Below, in pieces: positions 17,911 through 26,350 of a stretch of DNA of 64,000 nucleotides (its first letter is position 1; the number at the start of each line of letters is the position of its first letter). A model generated the notes under the pieces. That model was not told where the DNA came from. It ran no database searches and worked only from the letters and a program-made list of their open reading frames with translations. The position numbers and the translations under genes were made by a program. This DNA comes from Betaproteobacteria bacterium (GTDB lineage Bacteria > Pseudomonadota > Gammaproteobacteria > Burkholderiales > Usitatibacteraceae). The stretch is from NCBI GenBank assembly GCA_016708825.1, contig JADJEZ010000006.1, positions 62,001 to 126,000 of the forward strand, written 5' to 3'.

Positions 17911-18669
17911 TCAAGGGTTGAGCTGGCGATAGACGTTCGTGGAAATGCGCGACAGGGCGGGCCGGTCGATCTCTCCGGAGAGCGCGTAGCCCCAGTTGCC
18001 GTCGATCCAGTAGAAGACCGACACCGCGCCCTCCTGGGAGACGCGAAAGGCGGTCTGCCCCTCGTCCCGTGCGCGGGCCGACACGTAGAGCGTGAGGCGC
18101 TTGCCGCCCCCATCCTGGTACATGAACTGGGCCACGGGTCCTTCCGGCCCGGGCAGCAGGCGCCCGCCGAGCAGCTCGAAGCCCTCCGGGGAGAGCACCG
18201 GCACCTTGAGCTTCGTGCCGAGGCGCTTGGAAAGCCAGCCCACGAGGTGTTCCTGCTGCGAGGCATCGACCTCCACCGGGTGGCGCACCTCGGCGGCATA
18301 GACCAGGTGGGCGCGCGCAGCGCGCGCGGGCAGCGCGGCTGCAGCCAGCGAAGAGGGCACGAGTTCCGTCCCGGGCGCCGCCTGCCAGGGCCGGGGCGCT
18401 GCAAGTCCGATCGCGACGCCCACGGCGAGAACACCGGCGGCCCGCGCGAAACCGATCCAACGCGGGCGCCGCATCTGCAGGCGCGCCGGCAAGGGCTCGA
18501 GCAGGACCGGATCGAAGCGTTCGTGCAGCAGGCGGCGCTGCTCGACAAGACGCAGCACGCGCCGGTTGGCATCCGCATCGTGCGCCAGGGCCGCCTCGAC
18601 GGACGCGCGCTCGGATTCGCCGAGCATGCCGTCCACGAAGGCCTGCAGAAGATCGTCGTCGAGATTCAT
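17911..18669 (-). CDS. Anti-sigma factor, transmembrane
   Basis: 252 residues: an N-terminal cytoplasmic helical domain (1-70, DDLLQAFVDGML..., LRLVEQRRLLHERF), one transmembrane helix (about 73-91) and a periplasmic domain. Start ATG overlaps the sigma factor stop in ATGA, so both are translated together. This is the normal partner arrangement for group IV sigma factors. The HxxxCxxC zinc motif of ZAS-type anti-sigma factors is absent. The periplasmic part is similar in order to RsiW/RskA-like sensors, but what it senses is not evident. Confidence 0.85.
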   Translation of the reverse strand: MNLDDDLLQAFVDGMLGESERASVEAALAHDADANRRVLRLVEQRRLLHERFDPVLLEPLPARLQMRRPRWIGFARAAGVLAVGVAIGLAAPRPWQAAPGTELVPSSLAAAALPARAARAHLVYAAEVRHPVEVDASQQEHLVGWLSKRLGTKLKVPVLSPEGFELLGGRLLPGPEGPVAQFMYQDGGGKRLTLYVSARARDEGQTAFRVSQEGAVSVFYWIDGNWGYALSGEIDRPALSRISTNVYRQLNP

Positions 18670-19157
18670 GGGACCGCCTTCAGGTTGGGCCGCGCGGACT
18701 CGCCGTCCATATGCCGGCGCAGCTTCTCGCGCCCGCGGGAGAGCCGTGACATCACGGTGCCGATCGGGACGCCCAGCGCGCGGCTGACTTCCTCGTAGCT
18801 CAGGTCCTCCAGGCTCACCATGAGGACGACCTCGCGCTGCTCCGCCGGCAGCTTCGCGAGCCCGCGCTCGAGATCGCGCACGTCGATGATCCATCCGGGC
18901 GTCGTGGCGCCCGCGAAATTTTCGTCCATCTCCGCCGAGGGCGAAATCCTGCGCGCGCGCAGCTGGTTCACGAAGACGTTGTGCATGATGGAAAAGAGCC
19001 AGGCGCGCAGGTTTCCCGGCCTCCAGAGGTGGAACTTCGTCACCGCGCGCTCGAGGGTGTCCTGGACCAGGTCGTCGGCCGCGTGGCGATCCCCGACCAG
19101 CGCCCGGGCGTAGCGGCGCAGGTTGGGAATGTACGGGACGACCTGGTCGTAATCCAT
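18666..19157 (-). CDS. ECF-type RNA polymerase sigma factor
   Basis: 163 residues with region 2 (LRRYARALVGDRHAADDLVQ, and the DxxQ/DTLERA pattern) and region 4 with a helix-turn-helix (LSYEEVSRALGVPIGTVMSR). No ECF-specific C-terminal extension. The ATG at 19157 follows the preceding small-protein gene by 17 bases, and the stop overlaps the anti-sigma start. It probably drives its own operon plus an envelope or oxidative stress regulon, as is typical for such pairs; the signal is unknown. Confidence 0.9.
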   Translation of the reverse strand: MDYDQVVPYIPNLRRYARALVGDRHAADDLVQDTLERAVTKFHLWRPGNLRAWLFSIMHNVFVNQLRARRISPSAEMDENFAGATTPGWIIDVRDLERGLAKLPAEQREVVLMVSLEDLSYEEVSRALGVPIGTVMSRLSRGREKLRRHMDGESARPNLKAVP

Positions 19158-19174
19158 CGGCGGGGGCGCCTGCC

Positions 19175-19545
19175 TCAGGGCCTGGCGACGTGCCAGACGT
19201 TGTTGAAACCGTCGCCCGTCCGGTCTCCGGGCTTCGCGTCCTTCACCCAGAGATAGAGCGGCTTGCCCTTGTGGGCCCACTGCCTGCCGCCGTCGTCGCG
19301 GGTGACGATCGTGTAGTCGCCGCCCGGCTTCGCATCCGGCGCGGCCATGAGCGGGGGCCAGTTCGCCGCGCAGGGGCCGTTGCAGGCGCTCTTGCCGCTG
19401 CCGGAAGCATCCTTGTCGAAAGTATAGAGCGTCATTCCGGTCGCGTTCACGAGTGCTTCGCCTTCGGTCTCGTCGGGGCCTGCGCCGCCGCGAGGGTGGA
19501 AAGGGCGAAGGCGGCGGCCAGCAGGAAAATGCGGGGAGTTTTCAT
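19175..19545 (-). CDS. Secreted-repeat (COG4315-type) lipoprotein-like protein, frameshifted
   Basis: The ATG at 19545 begins a clear signal peptide (MKTPRIFLLAAAFALSTLAA), but that frame stops at 19447. One frame over, the mature part VNATGMTLYTFDKD...CNGPCAANWPPL...GGRQWAHKGKPLYLW is a classic unit of the COG4315 predicted lipoprotein family, with the repeated Tyr-x-aromatic-x-x-Asp pattern. A single C missing from a CCCC run near 19478 would join the two. Repaired size about 123 residues, exported. Located 17 bases upstream of the sigma factor gene, so likely in the same operon and possibly under its control. Confidence 0.72.
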
Positions 19546-19604
19546 CGTCTTGTTCCAGTGAGAGTTGGGGGACTTACGCAGGCGTGAACACATCGGCCGC
19601 CGGT

Positions 19605-20267
19605 TTATTCCCCGCCGGCGAACTCCGGAAGCAGCACCACGCCGCGGGGCGACCGAAGCTCCGCCGATATCCCCGTGCCGTCGCCTTCCACGAACCCGAT
19701 CGGCGCCCGGTCGTTCAGGCCGAGTGCGCGAAGGCGGTCGTGGCAGGCTTGCGCGTCCCGCGTGCGAATCGTGAGCCCTTCGAGGCGGCAACCGGAGGCC
19801 GGCAGCGCACACGCGGGGTGCCGGTGGCCCAGCCACTGGATCAGCGTCGGAAAGGCGCCCGCCGCCGGCATCGCACCGTCGGCCGGCACGCCGATGCGCC
19901 ATCGGTAGTCGCCCCGCTCGAGATCGAGCACGTCGCCCACCAGGTCCGGATACGCCGCCGCGATCGACGCGATGTCGTCGGTTCTCGCTACCCAGTGGAC
20001 AAGCGCCGGCCCGGATTCGAGCCGCCGACGGATGCGGGGCGAGTCGAGCGCGAACCAGCGCGGCCGCGCCGGCGAAGCCGCCTCGGGATCGACGGCGATG
20101 ATCTCGAGGTAGATTCCGCCGCCCAGCGCCATGAGGCGGTTGTGCGTGCCCATGGCGGCGTGCTTTCCGCCCGCTTCGCTGGGCGTGCCCGTTCGCGCCT
20201 CGAGCCAGCGCGCCCCTTCCTCCAGCGTCCTCGCCGCCACCACCAGATGGTCGAGTGCGAGGCTCAT
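19605..20267 (-). CDS. VOC superfamily (glyoxalase-like domain) protein
   Basis: 220 residues beginning MSLALDHLVVAA, the N-terminal strand of the glyoxalase-like PF13468 group, with a candidate metal ligand His7, GTHNRLMALGGGIYLEII in the first half and a second half ending GVVLLPEF. The family covers dioxygenases, isomerases and lyases that bind a divalent metal in a cupped beta sheet; the reaction cannot be assigned. Its ATG overlaps the GST stop (ATGA), so it is the last gene of the TRAP-amidase catabolic block. Confidence 0.8.
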   Translation of the reverse strand: MSLALDHLVVAARTLEEGARWLEARTGTPSEAGGKHAAMGTHNRLMALGGGIYLEIIAVDPEAASPARPRWFALDSPRIRRRLESGPALVHWVARTDDIASIAAAYPDLVGDVLDLERGDYRWRIGVPADGAMPAAGAFPTLIQWLGHRHPACALPASGCRLEGLTIRTRDAQACHDRLRALGLNDRAPIGFVEGDGTGISAELRSPRGVVLLPEFAGGE

Positions 20268-20793
20268 GCCATCGTGATGCCTTCGTCGGCCAGGACGCGC
20301 TTCACGGCGGGCCGCGCGAGGACGCGATCGGCGAGCGCCGTGTAGTTCGCGAGGCGCCTCACCGGGTAGCCCATGCGATTGCCCCAGCGGTAGAAGACGA
20401 GGAGGTAGGCATCCACCACCGAGAAGCGCGGGCCCAGGGCCCAGCGCTTTCCGGCGACGAGGCGATCGACTTCCACCAGGCAATCGCCGAAGGATTCCCG
20501 TCCCACCGCCTTCACCGCGTCGCGGGCTGCGGCCCCTTCCACGTAGCGCTCGGGACGATAGAAGTGCGCGAATGCGGGGTGGACGGTGTCGGCGAGCCAC
20601 GCCATGAAGGAGAGCGCCTGCGCCTGTTCCCAGGTCTTCGCGGGCCAAAGCCCGCGGTCGGGAAACCCGCCGCCGAGCCAGGCGAGGATCGCCACGTTCT
20701 CGTGCGCACCGCCTCGTAGGCCAGCCCCAGTTCCTCGAGGACGATGTGCGCGGCGAGCGAACAGGCGCCGGGCGAGTAGTAGAGCGTGATCAT
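20264..20793 (-). pseudogene. Glutathione S-transferase with an internal deletion
   Basis: The N terminus ITLYYSPGACSLAAH is the beta-class GST glutathione-binding start, with the conserved Tyr and catalytic-type Cys. After GLAYEAVR, however, the sequence jumps in another frame straight to ENVAILAWLGGGFPD, the end of the thioredoxin-like domain, and then reads the complete alpha-helical domain to its stop. About thirty residues, including the NPKGxVPAL cis-Pro loop, are missing and the frame is shifted. Total length 530 bases is not a multiple of three. This is either a true deletion or a local assembly collapse. As shown it could not make a functional GST. Confidence 0.75.
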
Positions 20794-20838
20794 CACGTCC
20801 TTTCGGGGAACGCCGGCGAATGCCCCCGCATCCGCGCC

Positions 20839-21693
20839 CTACAGGCGCGTGATGAGGGAGCTGGTGTCCCAGCGCTTGCCGCCGGCCTTCTGCACGTCGC
20901 CGTAGAACTGGTCCACGAGCGCGGTCACCGGCAGGCTCGCGCCGTTGCGCTTGGCCTCGTCGAGGCAGATGCCCAAGTCCTTGCGCATCCAGTCGACGGC
21001 GAAGCCGAAGTCGAATTTGCCGTCGATCATCGACTTGCCGCGGTTCTCCATCTGCCAGCTCTGCGCCGCGCCCTTCGAGATCACGTCGAGCACGAGCAGC
21101 GGGTCGAGGCCCGCCTTCTCCGCGAAGGCGACGCCCTCGGAGAGGCCCTGGACGAGCCCCGCGATGCAGATCTGGTTCACCATCTTGGTGAGCTGCCCGG
21201 CGCCGGCCGCGCCCAGGAGCGTGACCGCCTTGCCGTAGCAGTCCATGACGGGTTTCGCCTTCTCGAAGGGGCCGGCCTCGCCGCCGCACATGACGGTGAG
21301 CTTGCCGTTCTCGGCCCCCGCCTGCCCGCCCGATACCGGCGCGTCGATGAAATCGATGCCGCGCGCCTTCGCCTCGGCGGAGATGCGCCGCGCCGCGTCG
21401 GCCGAAGCCGTCGTGTGGTCGATGAGGATGGCGCCCTTCTTCATGCCCTCCAGGGCCGCGGCGGCCACTTCGGCGAGATCGCGGTCGTTGCCCACGCACA
21501 TCGCCACGAAGTCGGCGCCCTTGGCCGCTTCCGCGGGCGTTGCGGCGGAACTTCCACCGTGTTTCTTCACCCACTCCTGCGCCTTGGCGGCGGTGCGGTT
21601 GTAGACGGTGACGTCATAGCCCTTTGCCTTGAGGTGCCCGGCCATGGGAAATCCCATGACGCCCAGGCCGAGAAAAGCGATTTTCGCGGACAT
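20839..21693 (-). CDS. NAD(P)-dependent beta-hydroxyacid dehydrogenase (3-hydroxyisobutyrate dehydrogenase family)
   Basis: 284 residues. The N-terminal Rossmann motif GLGVMGFPMAGHL is the family signature. The substrate loop DAPVSGGQAGAENG and the catalytic lysine in GQLTKMVNQ (family GxxxKxxxN) are present. Members act on 3-hydroxyisobutyrate, tartronate semialdehyde or similar short beta-hydroxyacids. Position next to a D-2-hydroxyacid dehydrogenase and a TRAP carrier fits organic-acid catabolism; tartronate semialdehyde reductase (GlxR/GarR) is an alternative given the hydroxypyruvate isomerase elsewhere in the window. Confidence 0.88.
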   Translation of the reverse strand: MSAKIAFLGLGVMGFPMAGHLKAKGYDVTVYNRTAAKAQEWVKKHGGSSAATPAEAAKGADFVAMCVGNDRDLAEVAAAALEGMKKGAILIDHTTASADAARRISAEAKARGIDFIDAPVSGGQAGAENGKLTVMCGGEAGPFEKAKPVMDCYGKAVTLLGAAGAGQLTKMVNQICIAGLVQGLSEGVAFAEKAGLDPLLVLDVISKGAAQSWQMENRGKSMIDGKFDFGFAVDWMRKDLGICLDEAKRNGASLPVTALVDQFYGDVQKAGGKRWDTSSLITRL

Positions 21694-21752
21694 GTTCGAT
21701 CTCCTTGCGGTTTGCGTTCCGTCCGCGGCCGGGGCCGAGGGCGGAACGGGAA

Positions 21753-22730
21753 TCAGGCGAGTTCCTTGTTCACCAGGTTGGGCGGCGCACGGCCTTCGAG
21801 CGCCGCCGTGAGGTTCGCCGCGGCCGTCTCGCACATCGCGAGCCGCGTGGCGCGCGTGGCGCTGCCGACGTGCGGGGTGAGGACAGCATTGCGCAACCCG
21901 AGGTATCCCGCGTTCAGCTTCGGTTCGCCCTCGAAGACGTCGATGGCGGCCCCGGCAATGCGCCCGGCCTTCAGCGCCTCGATAAGCGCCGCATCGTCGA
22001 CCACGCCGCCGCGGGCGGTGTTCACGAGGATCGCCGTGCGCTTCATCTTCGCGATCTCGACCGCCCCGATCAGGTGGTGCACCGCGGGCGAATACGGAAC
22101 CATGAGGAGCACGAAGTCCGACCGGGCCAGCAGGTCGTCGCGCTCGACCCGCGTCGCGTTCAGGCGCTTCTCGTCGGCCTCGGGAATGCGGCTGCGGTTG
22201 TGGTAGAGGATCTCCATGTCGAAGCCGGTCGCGCGTTTCGCGATCGCCTGCCCGATCCGCCCCATGCCGATGATGCCGAGCGTTGCGCCATGGACATCGG
22301 TGCCGAGGTTCGCCTCCATCTCGAAGCCGATCTTCCAGTCGCCGCGGCGCACGTAGGCGTCACCCTCGGCGATCCGGCGTGCCGCGGCCATGAGGAGCGC
22401 CCAGGCGAGATCGGCCGTGGTCTCGTTCAGCACGCCGGGTGTGTTGGTCACCCGGATGCCGCGCTTCGTGCACGCCGCCACGTCGATGTTGTTCAGGCCC
22501 ACGGCGATGTTCGCGACGGCCTTGAGATCCGGCGCCTTCGCGAGGAGCGCCTCGTCGACGCGGTCCATGATGGTCGTGAGCACGCCCTGGCAGCCGGCCA
22601 GGCGCCGGGCGAACTCCTCGGGAGCCCAGGGGGTGTCGACTTCGTTGGTCGCGACTTCGAACCGGGCGGAAAGCGCCTCGACGACCTCCGGAAAGACCCG
22701 CCGGGCGATGAGGACGCGGGGCTTGCTCAA
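21753..22730 (-). CDS. D-2-hydroxyacid dehydrogenase, glyoxylate/hydroxypyruvate reductase type
   Basis: 325 residues starting at a TTG that overlaps the upstream stop (TTGA); no ATG exists near the conserved start KPRVLIARRVFPE. NAD-binding GxGxxG is seen as GMGRIGQA. The catalytic Arg is in VNTARGG, the Glu in EGEP and the His in LTPHVGSAT. The order and spacing match GhrB/GyaR glyoxylate reductases rather than SerA. Probably reduces glyoxylate or hydroxypyruvate with NAD(P)H. Confidence 0.88.
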   Translation of the reverse strand: MSKPRVLIARRVFPEVVEALSARFEVATNEVDTPWAPEEFARRLAGCQGVLTTIMDRVDEALLAKAPDLKAVANIAVGLNNIDVAACTKRGIRVTNTPGVLNETTADLAWALLMAAARRIAEGDAYVRRGDWKIGFEMEANLGTDVHGATLGIIGMGRIGQAIAKRATGFDMEILYHNRSRIPEADEKRLNATRVERDDLLARSDFVLLMVPYSPAVHHLIGAVEIAKMKRTAILVNTARGGVVDDAALIEALKAGRIAGAAIDVFEGEPKLNAGYLGLRNAVLTPHVGSATRATRLAMCETAAANLTAALEGRAPPNLVNKELA

Positions 22731-22903
22731 CTCTGGTCCTCGTCCTTCTCCCGGATGAACTCGATGGCGCTCACGACCATCATCGCCACGCCGATCAGGA
22801 CGACGATGATGAGCGCGGGGCTCTTCAGCTTCACGATGGGCACCGCCAGAAACGCGAATGCGATCGCGAGCGCGATCACGGCCATGACGATCTTTGCGAT
22901 CAT
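22727..22903 (-). CDS. Small two-helix membrane protein (58 aa)
   Basis: A short gene: ATG at 22903 with AGGAGA six bases ahead, 58 codons, TGA overlapping the next TTG start. The product has two hydrophobic helices (about 3-24 and 28-47) joined by VKLKSP, and an acidic-basic tail (REKDEDQS). Strong ribosome site, tight coupling to both neighbours and codon use like its neighbours support a real gene. Function unknown; it might be an accessory to the TRAP carrier or simply a conserved membrane microprotein in this operon type. Confidence 0.72.
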   Translation of the reverse strand: MIAKIVMAVIALAIAFAFLAVPIVKLKSPALIIVVLIGVAMMVVSAIEFIREKDEDQS

Positions 22904-22927
22904 TGCGGTTCTCCTGTTGTCCGGGCC

Positions 22928-24295
22928 TCAGCCACCGCCGCCCTCCGGTGCTGCCGCCCAGTTCGCGAGCCAGCGCGCGGTGCGCAGCAGCCTCGCGTCG
23001 TCTCCACGCGGCCCCACGAGCTGCACGCCGATGGGCAGGCCGTTCCCGCCGCGCATGATCGGGAGCGTCACCGCGGGCATTCCCGCGAAGGTCCACAGCG
23101 TGCAGAAGGCGGGGCTGCCGGTCGATTCCAGCCCGCGCGGCGCCGTTCCGGCGGCGGCTGCCGTGAGGATCGCGTCGTAGCGGTAGAACACCTCGTCGAA
23201 GCCGCCATTGACCGCCTCGATCCGGTCCACGGCGTCGTTGTAGTCGATGGCCGAGACCTGCCGACCGCGCTCTATCTGGGCGCGGAGCGTCTCGCTCATG
23301 CGATCCCTGCCCGTCTCGTAGTCGTGCCGGAAGTTGCGGGCGAGGTCGGCTTCCATGATCCGCCGGTGCCACTCCCAGGCCTCCCCGAGCGGCGCCGGAA
23401 CGTTGAAGGGCTCCGCGCGCTCCCCGAGGCTCGCGGCCAGCTCGTCGAAGGCTTCCCGGGTTTCATCTTCCGCGTCGCCCCAGTTCGGCGTCTTCGTGAA
23501 CGCAAAGCGCGGCGGGACGGGAACCTCGCTCGTGGCGATCCGCAGAAGGTCGGGCCTCGCGTGCGGCCGCGTGTCGGGGTCGTTCTCGTCGTAACCGGCC
23601 AGCGTCTCGGCCACCAGCGCCAGGTCCTCCACCGACCGGGCGAAGAATCCCACCTGGTCGAGAGGGCGAGACTGCTTGAGGATGCCGAAGCGCGAAACGA
23701 GCCCGAAGCTCGGCTTGTAGCCGAAGGTGCCGCAGAACGCGGCCGGCCGGATCACGCTGCCGTTGGTCTGGGTGCCCAGCGCCAGCGGCACCATGTGCGC
23801 CGCCACGGCCGCGGCCGAGCCGCTCGAGGACCCGCCCGGGGTGTGCTCGGGGTTGTGCGGATTGCGCGTCTTGCCGGGAGAAAACGTCGCGAACTCCGTG
23901 GCGACGGTCTTCCCGAGGATCACCGCGCCGGCTTCCCGCAGGCGCGACACCACGGTCGCGTCCCAGCGCGGCTTGCGGCCGGCATGGAGCACGGTGCCGT
24001 CCTCGGTGGGCATGTCCTCGGTGTCGATGATGTCCTTGAGCCCCACCGGCACCCCGTGCAGCGGCCCCGTGGGGCGACCTTCCTGGCGGGCGAGGTCCGC
24101 CTCCTTCGCCTGGCGAAGGGCGTGCTTCTCGTCGAGGAAGGCCCAGGCCTGGACCCTGGGCTCGTCGGCGCGGATGCGCGCGAGGCAGCCGCCCACCAGC
24201 TCTTCGGAGGAAAGGCGGCCTTCGCGGATCGCGGCGGCCGCCTCGCAGGCGGAGAGCGCGGTGACGTCGACGAGGTCGTCGTGCTTCATGATCAT
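22928..24295 (-). CDS. Amidase signature family enzyme
   Basis: 455 residues with the Ser-cisSer-Lys triad of amidase-signature enzymes: Lys in GVPVGLKDIID, the glycine/serine-rich GGSSSGSAAAVAA, and the nucleophile region TNGSVIRPA. Start may be the ATG at 24295 or the second at 24289. The substrate is not predictable; GatA, indoleacetamide and aryl-amide hydrolases share the motifs. Being placed directly behind dctM it may hydrolyse an amide imported by the TRAP system. Confidence 0.87.
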   Translation of the reverse strand: MIMKHDDLVDVTALSACEAAAAIREGRLSSEELVGGCLARIRADEPRVQAWAFLDEKHALRQAKEADLARQEGRPTGPLHGVPVGLKDIIDTEDMPTEDGTVLHAGRKPRWDATVVSRLREAGAVILGKTVATEFATFSPGKTRNPHNPEHTPGGSSSGSAAAVAAHMVPLALGTQTNGSVIRPAAFCGTFGYKPSFGLVSRFGILKQSRPLDQVGFFARSVEDLALVAETLAGYDENDPDTRPHARPDLLRIATSEVPVPPRFAFTKTPNWGDAEDETREAFDELAASLGERAEPFNVPAPLGEAWEWHRRIMEADLARNFRHDYETGRDRMSETLRAQIERGRQVSAIDYNDAVDRIEAVNGGFDEVFYRYDAILTAAAAGTAPRGLESTGSPAFCTLWTFAGMPAVTLPIMRGGNGLPIGVQLVGPRGDDARLLRTARWLANWAAAPEGGGG

Positions 24296-24305
24296 TGCGC
24301 GCCGG

Positions 24306-25652
24306 TCAGTTCCCGTAGAAGAGTTCCGGCAGGTAGTAGACGAACTGCGGGAAGATGTAGACGAGCGTCATGGCCACGAACACCATCCCGAGGAACGGGA
24401 AGCAGCCCTTGAAGATCGTCCAGAGCTGCACCGAGGGTGGAGCCACCCCCTTCAGGTAATAGGCCGACATCGCCAGTGGTGGAGTGAGGAACGAGGTCTG
24501 GAGGTTCAGGGCGATGAGGATGCCGAAGAAGAGCGGATCGACCTGGAAGTGCGCGAGCAGCGGCAGGAAGATGGGCACGAAGATGATGATGATCTCGCTC
24601 CACTCGAGCGGCCAGCCGAGCAGGAAGATGATCAGCTGGGAGAGCAGCAGGAAGGTGAGCGTGTTCAGGTCGAGGTGGGTCACGAACTCCTTGATGAGCC
24701 CCTCGCCGCCCAGGTAGGAAAAGATCGACGAGAAGGTCCACGACCCCACGAAGAGCCAGCACACCATCGCGGAAGTGCGCGCGGTGAGGAACACCGCCTC
24801 CTTCAGCCGCATCCAGGTGAGGGCGCGATAGATAGCCGAAAGCACGATCGCGCCGAGCGCGCCTACCGCGGCGGCCTCGCTGGGCGTGGCCAGGCCGAAG
24901 AGGATGGCGCCCAGCACCGACATGATCAGCACCGCCAGCGGGAAGAACGCCTGCAGGAGCAGGAGCAGGACCCGCGTCCAGGGTATGTCCGTCTCGCTTT
25001 TCGGCAGCTTCGGCGCGAGCTTCGGGTTGATCGCCACGCGGGATACGACGTAGACCATGTACAGGCCGGCCAGCAGGAAGCCGGGGATGATCGCCGCCGC
25101 GTAGAGCTTCACCACCGACACCGCGGACGTGGCGCCGTAGACGATCAGCATGATCGAGGGCGGGATGAGGATCCCCAGCGTCCCGCCGGCGCAGATCACG
25201 CCCGCGGAAAGCTTCTCGTCGTAGCCCGCCTTGAGCATGGCCGGAAAGGCGAGCAGCCCCATGAGCGTCACCACGGCGCCCACGATTCCCGTGGCGGTCG
25301 CGAAGAGCGCGCAGGTGATGAGGGCGGCCACCGCCATGGAGCCCGGGATATTGCGAAGCGAGACCTGCAGGCTGTAGAAGAGCCTGTCGAGGATGTTCGA
25401 TCTTTCTATCATGTAGCCCATGAACAGGAAGAGCGGCACGGCGGTCAGCACGTCGTTGTTCATGATGCTGAAGGTGTTCTGCGACAGGAGGTAGAACACC
25501 CGGTTGTCGAAGAACGCCTGGTCGGGCGTGAAGTAGGCGTAGTAGCCGAAGCCCACGCCCATCGCCATCAGCGTGAAGGCGATCGGGAAGCCGAGCAGGA
25601 TGATGAAGATGAAGCTGCCCAGCATCAGGATGGCGAGTTCGGGGTTGGTCAT
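24306..25652 (-). CDS. dctM: TRAP transporter large permease, DctM
   Basis: 448 residues, about twelve membrane helices. Typical DctM traits are the early GFPIAFTLMAMGVGF, VPLFLFMGYMIERS, and the repeated substrate/sodium-site hairpins GGTLGILIPPSIMLIVYG and NLQTSFLTPPLAMSAYYL. It is the ion-coupled channel subunit that works with DctQ and a periplasmic binding protein to import organic acids. ATGA overlap with dctQ. Confidence 0.95.
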   Translation of the reverse strand: MTNPELAILMLGSFIFIILLGFPIAFTLMAMGVGFGYYAYFTPDQAFFDNRVFYLLSQNTFSIMNNDVLTAVPLFLFMGYMIERSNILDRLFYSLQVSLRNIPGSMAVAALITCALFATATGIVGAVVTLMGLLAFPAMLKAGYDEKLSAGVICAGGTLGILIPPSIMLIVYGATSAVSVVKLYAAAIIPGFLLAGLYMVYVVSRVAINPKLAPKLPKSETDIPWTRVLLLLLQAFFPLAVLIMSVLGAILFGLATPSEAAAVGALGAIVLSAIYRALTWMRLKEAVFLTARTSAMVCWLFVGSWTFSSIFSYLGGEGLIKEFVTHLDLNTLTFLLLSQLIIFLLGWPLEWSEIIIIFVPIFLPLLAHFQVDPLFFGILIALNLQTSFLTPPLAMSAYYLKGVAPPSVQLWTIFKGCFPFLGMVFVAMTLVYIFPQFVYYLPELFYGN

Positions 25653-26248
25653 TTGGACTCTCCGGCCGCCATGCGCTTCTGCATGTTCTCGTGCTCCTGG
25701 GCGAGGACGGATTCCATCTCCTCGACGTCATGCAGCTGCGCGGGCCAGCGCCCGGTCTGCAGGCACAGGATGCAGCGGATGACCTGTGCGACGCCCTGGA
25801 TGAACAGCATCGCCCCCGCGATCGGGATGAGCGCCTTCAGCTGCCAGATGGGCACGCCCACGGGGCTGTTCACGCTCACCTCCTTGTAGCCGAAGGAGTC
25901 GGTCGCGTAGCCGTAGCCCGCGATGACGAGCGCCGTCACCCCGGGGTAGAAGAAGATGAAGTAGAGCACCAGCTCGATCGCCGCCTGCTTGCGCGGGGCG
26001 AGGAGCCTGTAGAAAACGTCGCCGCGCACGTGCGCGTTTCGCGAGAGCGCATAGGCACCGGACATGAGGAAAAGGGCGCCGTAGAGGATGTAGCTCATGT
26101 CGAACGCCCAGCTGGTCGGGTCGTTCAGGACGTAGCGGACGAACACCTCGTAGGAGGTGCCCAGCGTGAGGATGATGATGCACCACGAAAACGCGTGACC
26201 GACCGCCATGCTGAACCGGTCGATCATCAGCAGGAAGCGTTGGAGCAT
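25649..26248 (-). CDS. dctQ: TRAP transporter small permease, DctQ
   Basis: 199 residues with four membrane helices (about 15-35, 52-72, 92-112, 132-155). The motif YEVFVRYVLNDPTSWAFDMSYI in helices 1-2 is the DctQ hallmark. A charged cytoplasmic tail follows. It forms the membrane complex with DctM. Separated from dctP by a hairpin, so expressed at a lower level than the binding protein is expected. Confidence 0.95.
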   Translation of the reverse strand: MLQRFLLMIDRFSMAVGHAFSWCIIILTLGTSYEVFVRYVLNDPTSWAFDMSYILYGALFLMSGAYALSRNAHVRGDVFYRLLAPRKQAAIELVLYFIFFYPGVTALVIAGYGYATDSFGYKEVSVNSPVGVPIWQLKALIPIAGAMLFIQGVAQVIRCILCLQTGRWPAQLHDVEEMESVLAQEHENMQKRMAAGESK

Positions 26249-26283
26249 GGGTACTCCTGGAAGAGATGCGCGTGGACAACAAA

Positions 26284-26309
26284 GAGGCGGCGCATCGCTG
26301 CGCCGCCTC
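26284..26309 (-). terminator. Intercistronic stem-loop between dctP and dctQ
   Basis: A perfect 11-base-pair GC-rich stem (GAGGCGGCGCA, loop TCGC, TGCGCCGCCTC). In the direction of transcription it is followed by TTTGTTGT, a weak U-rich tract. It sits in the 102 bases between the binding-protein gene and the permease genes. It probably acts as a partial terminator or 3' mRNA stabiliser, giving more DctP than DctQM, as known for other binding-protein transport operons. Confidence 0.7.
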
Positions 26310-26350
26310 CGGTTTTGGCTGCAGGTGTTGGTCCCTGCTTGCGGTGTCGG

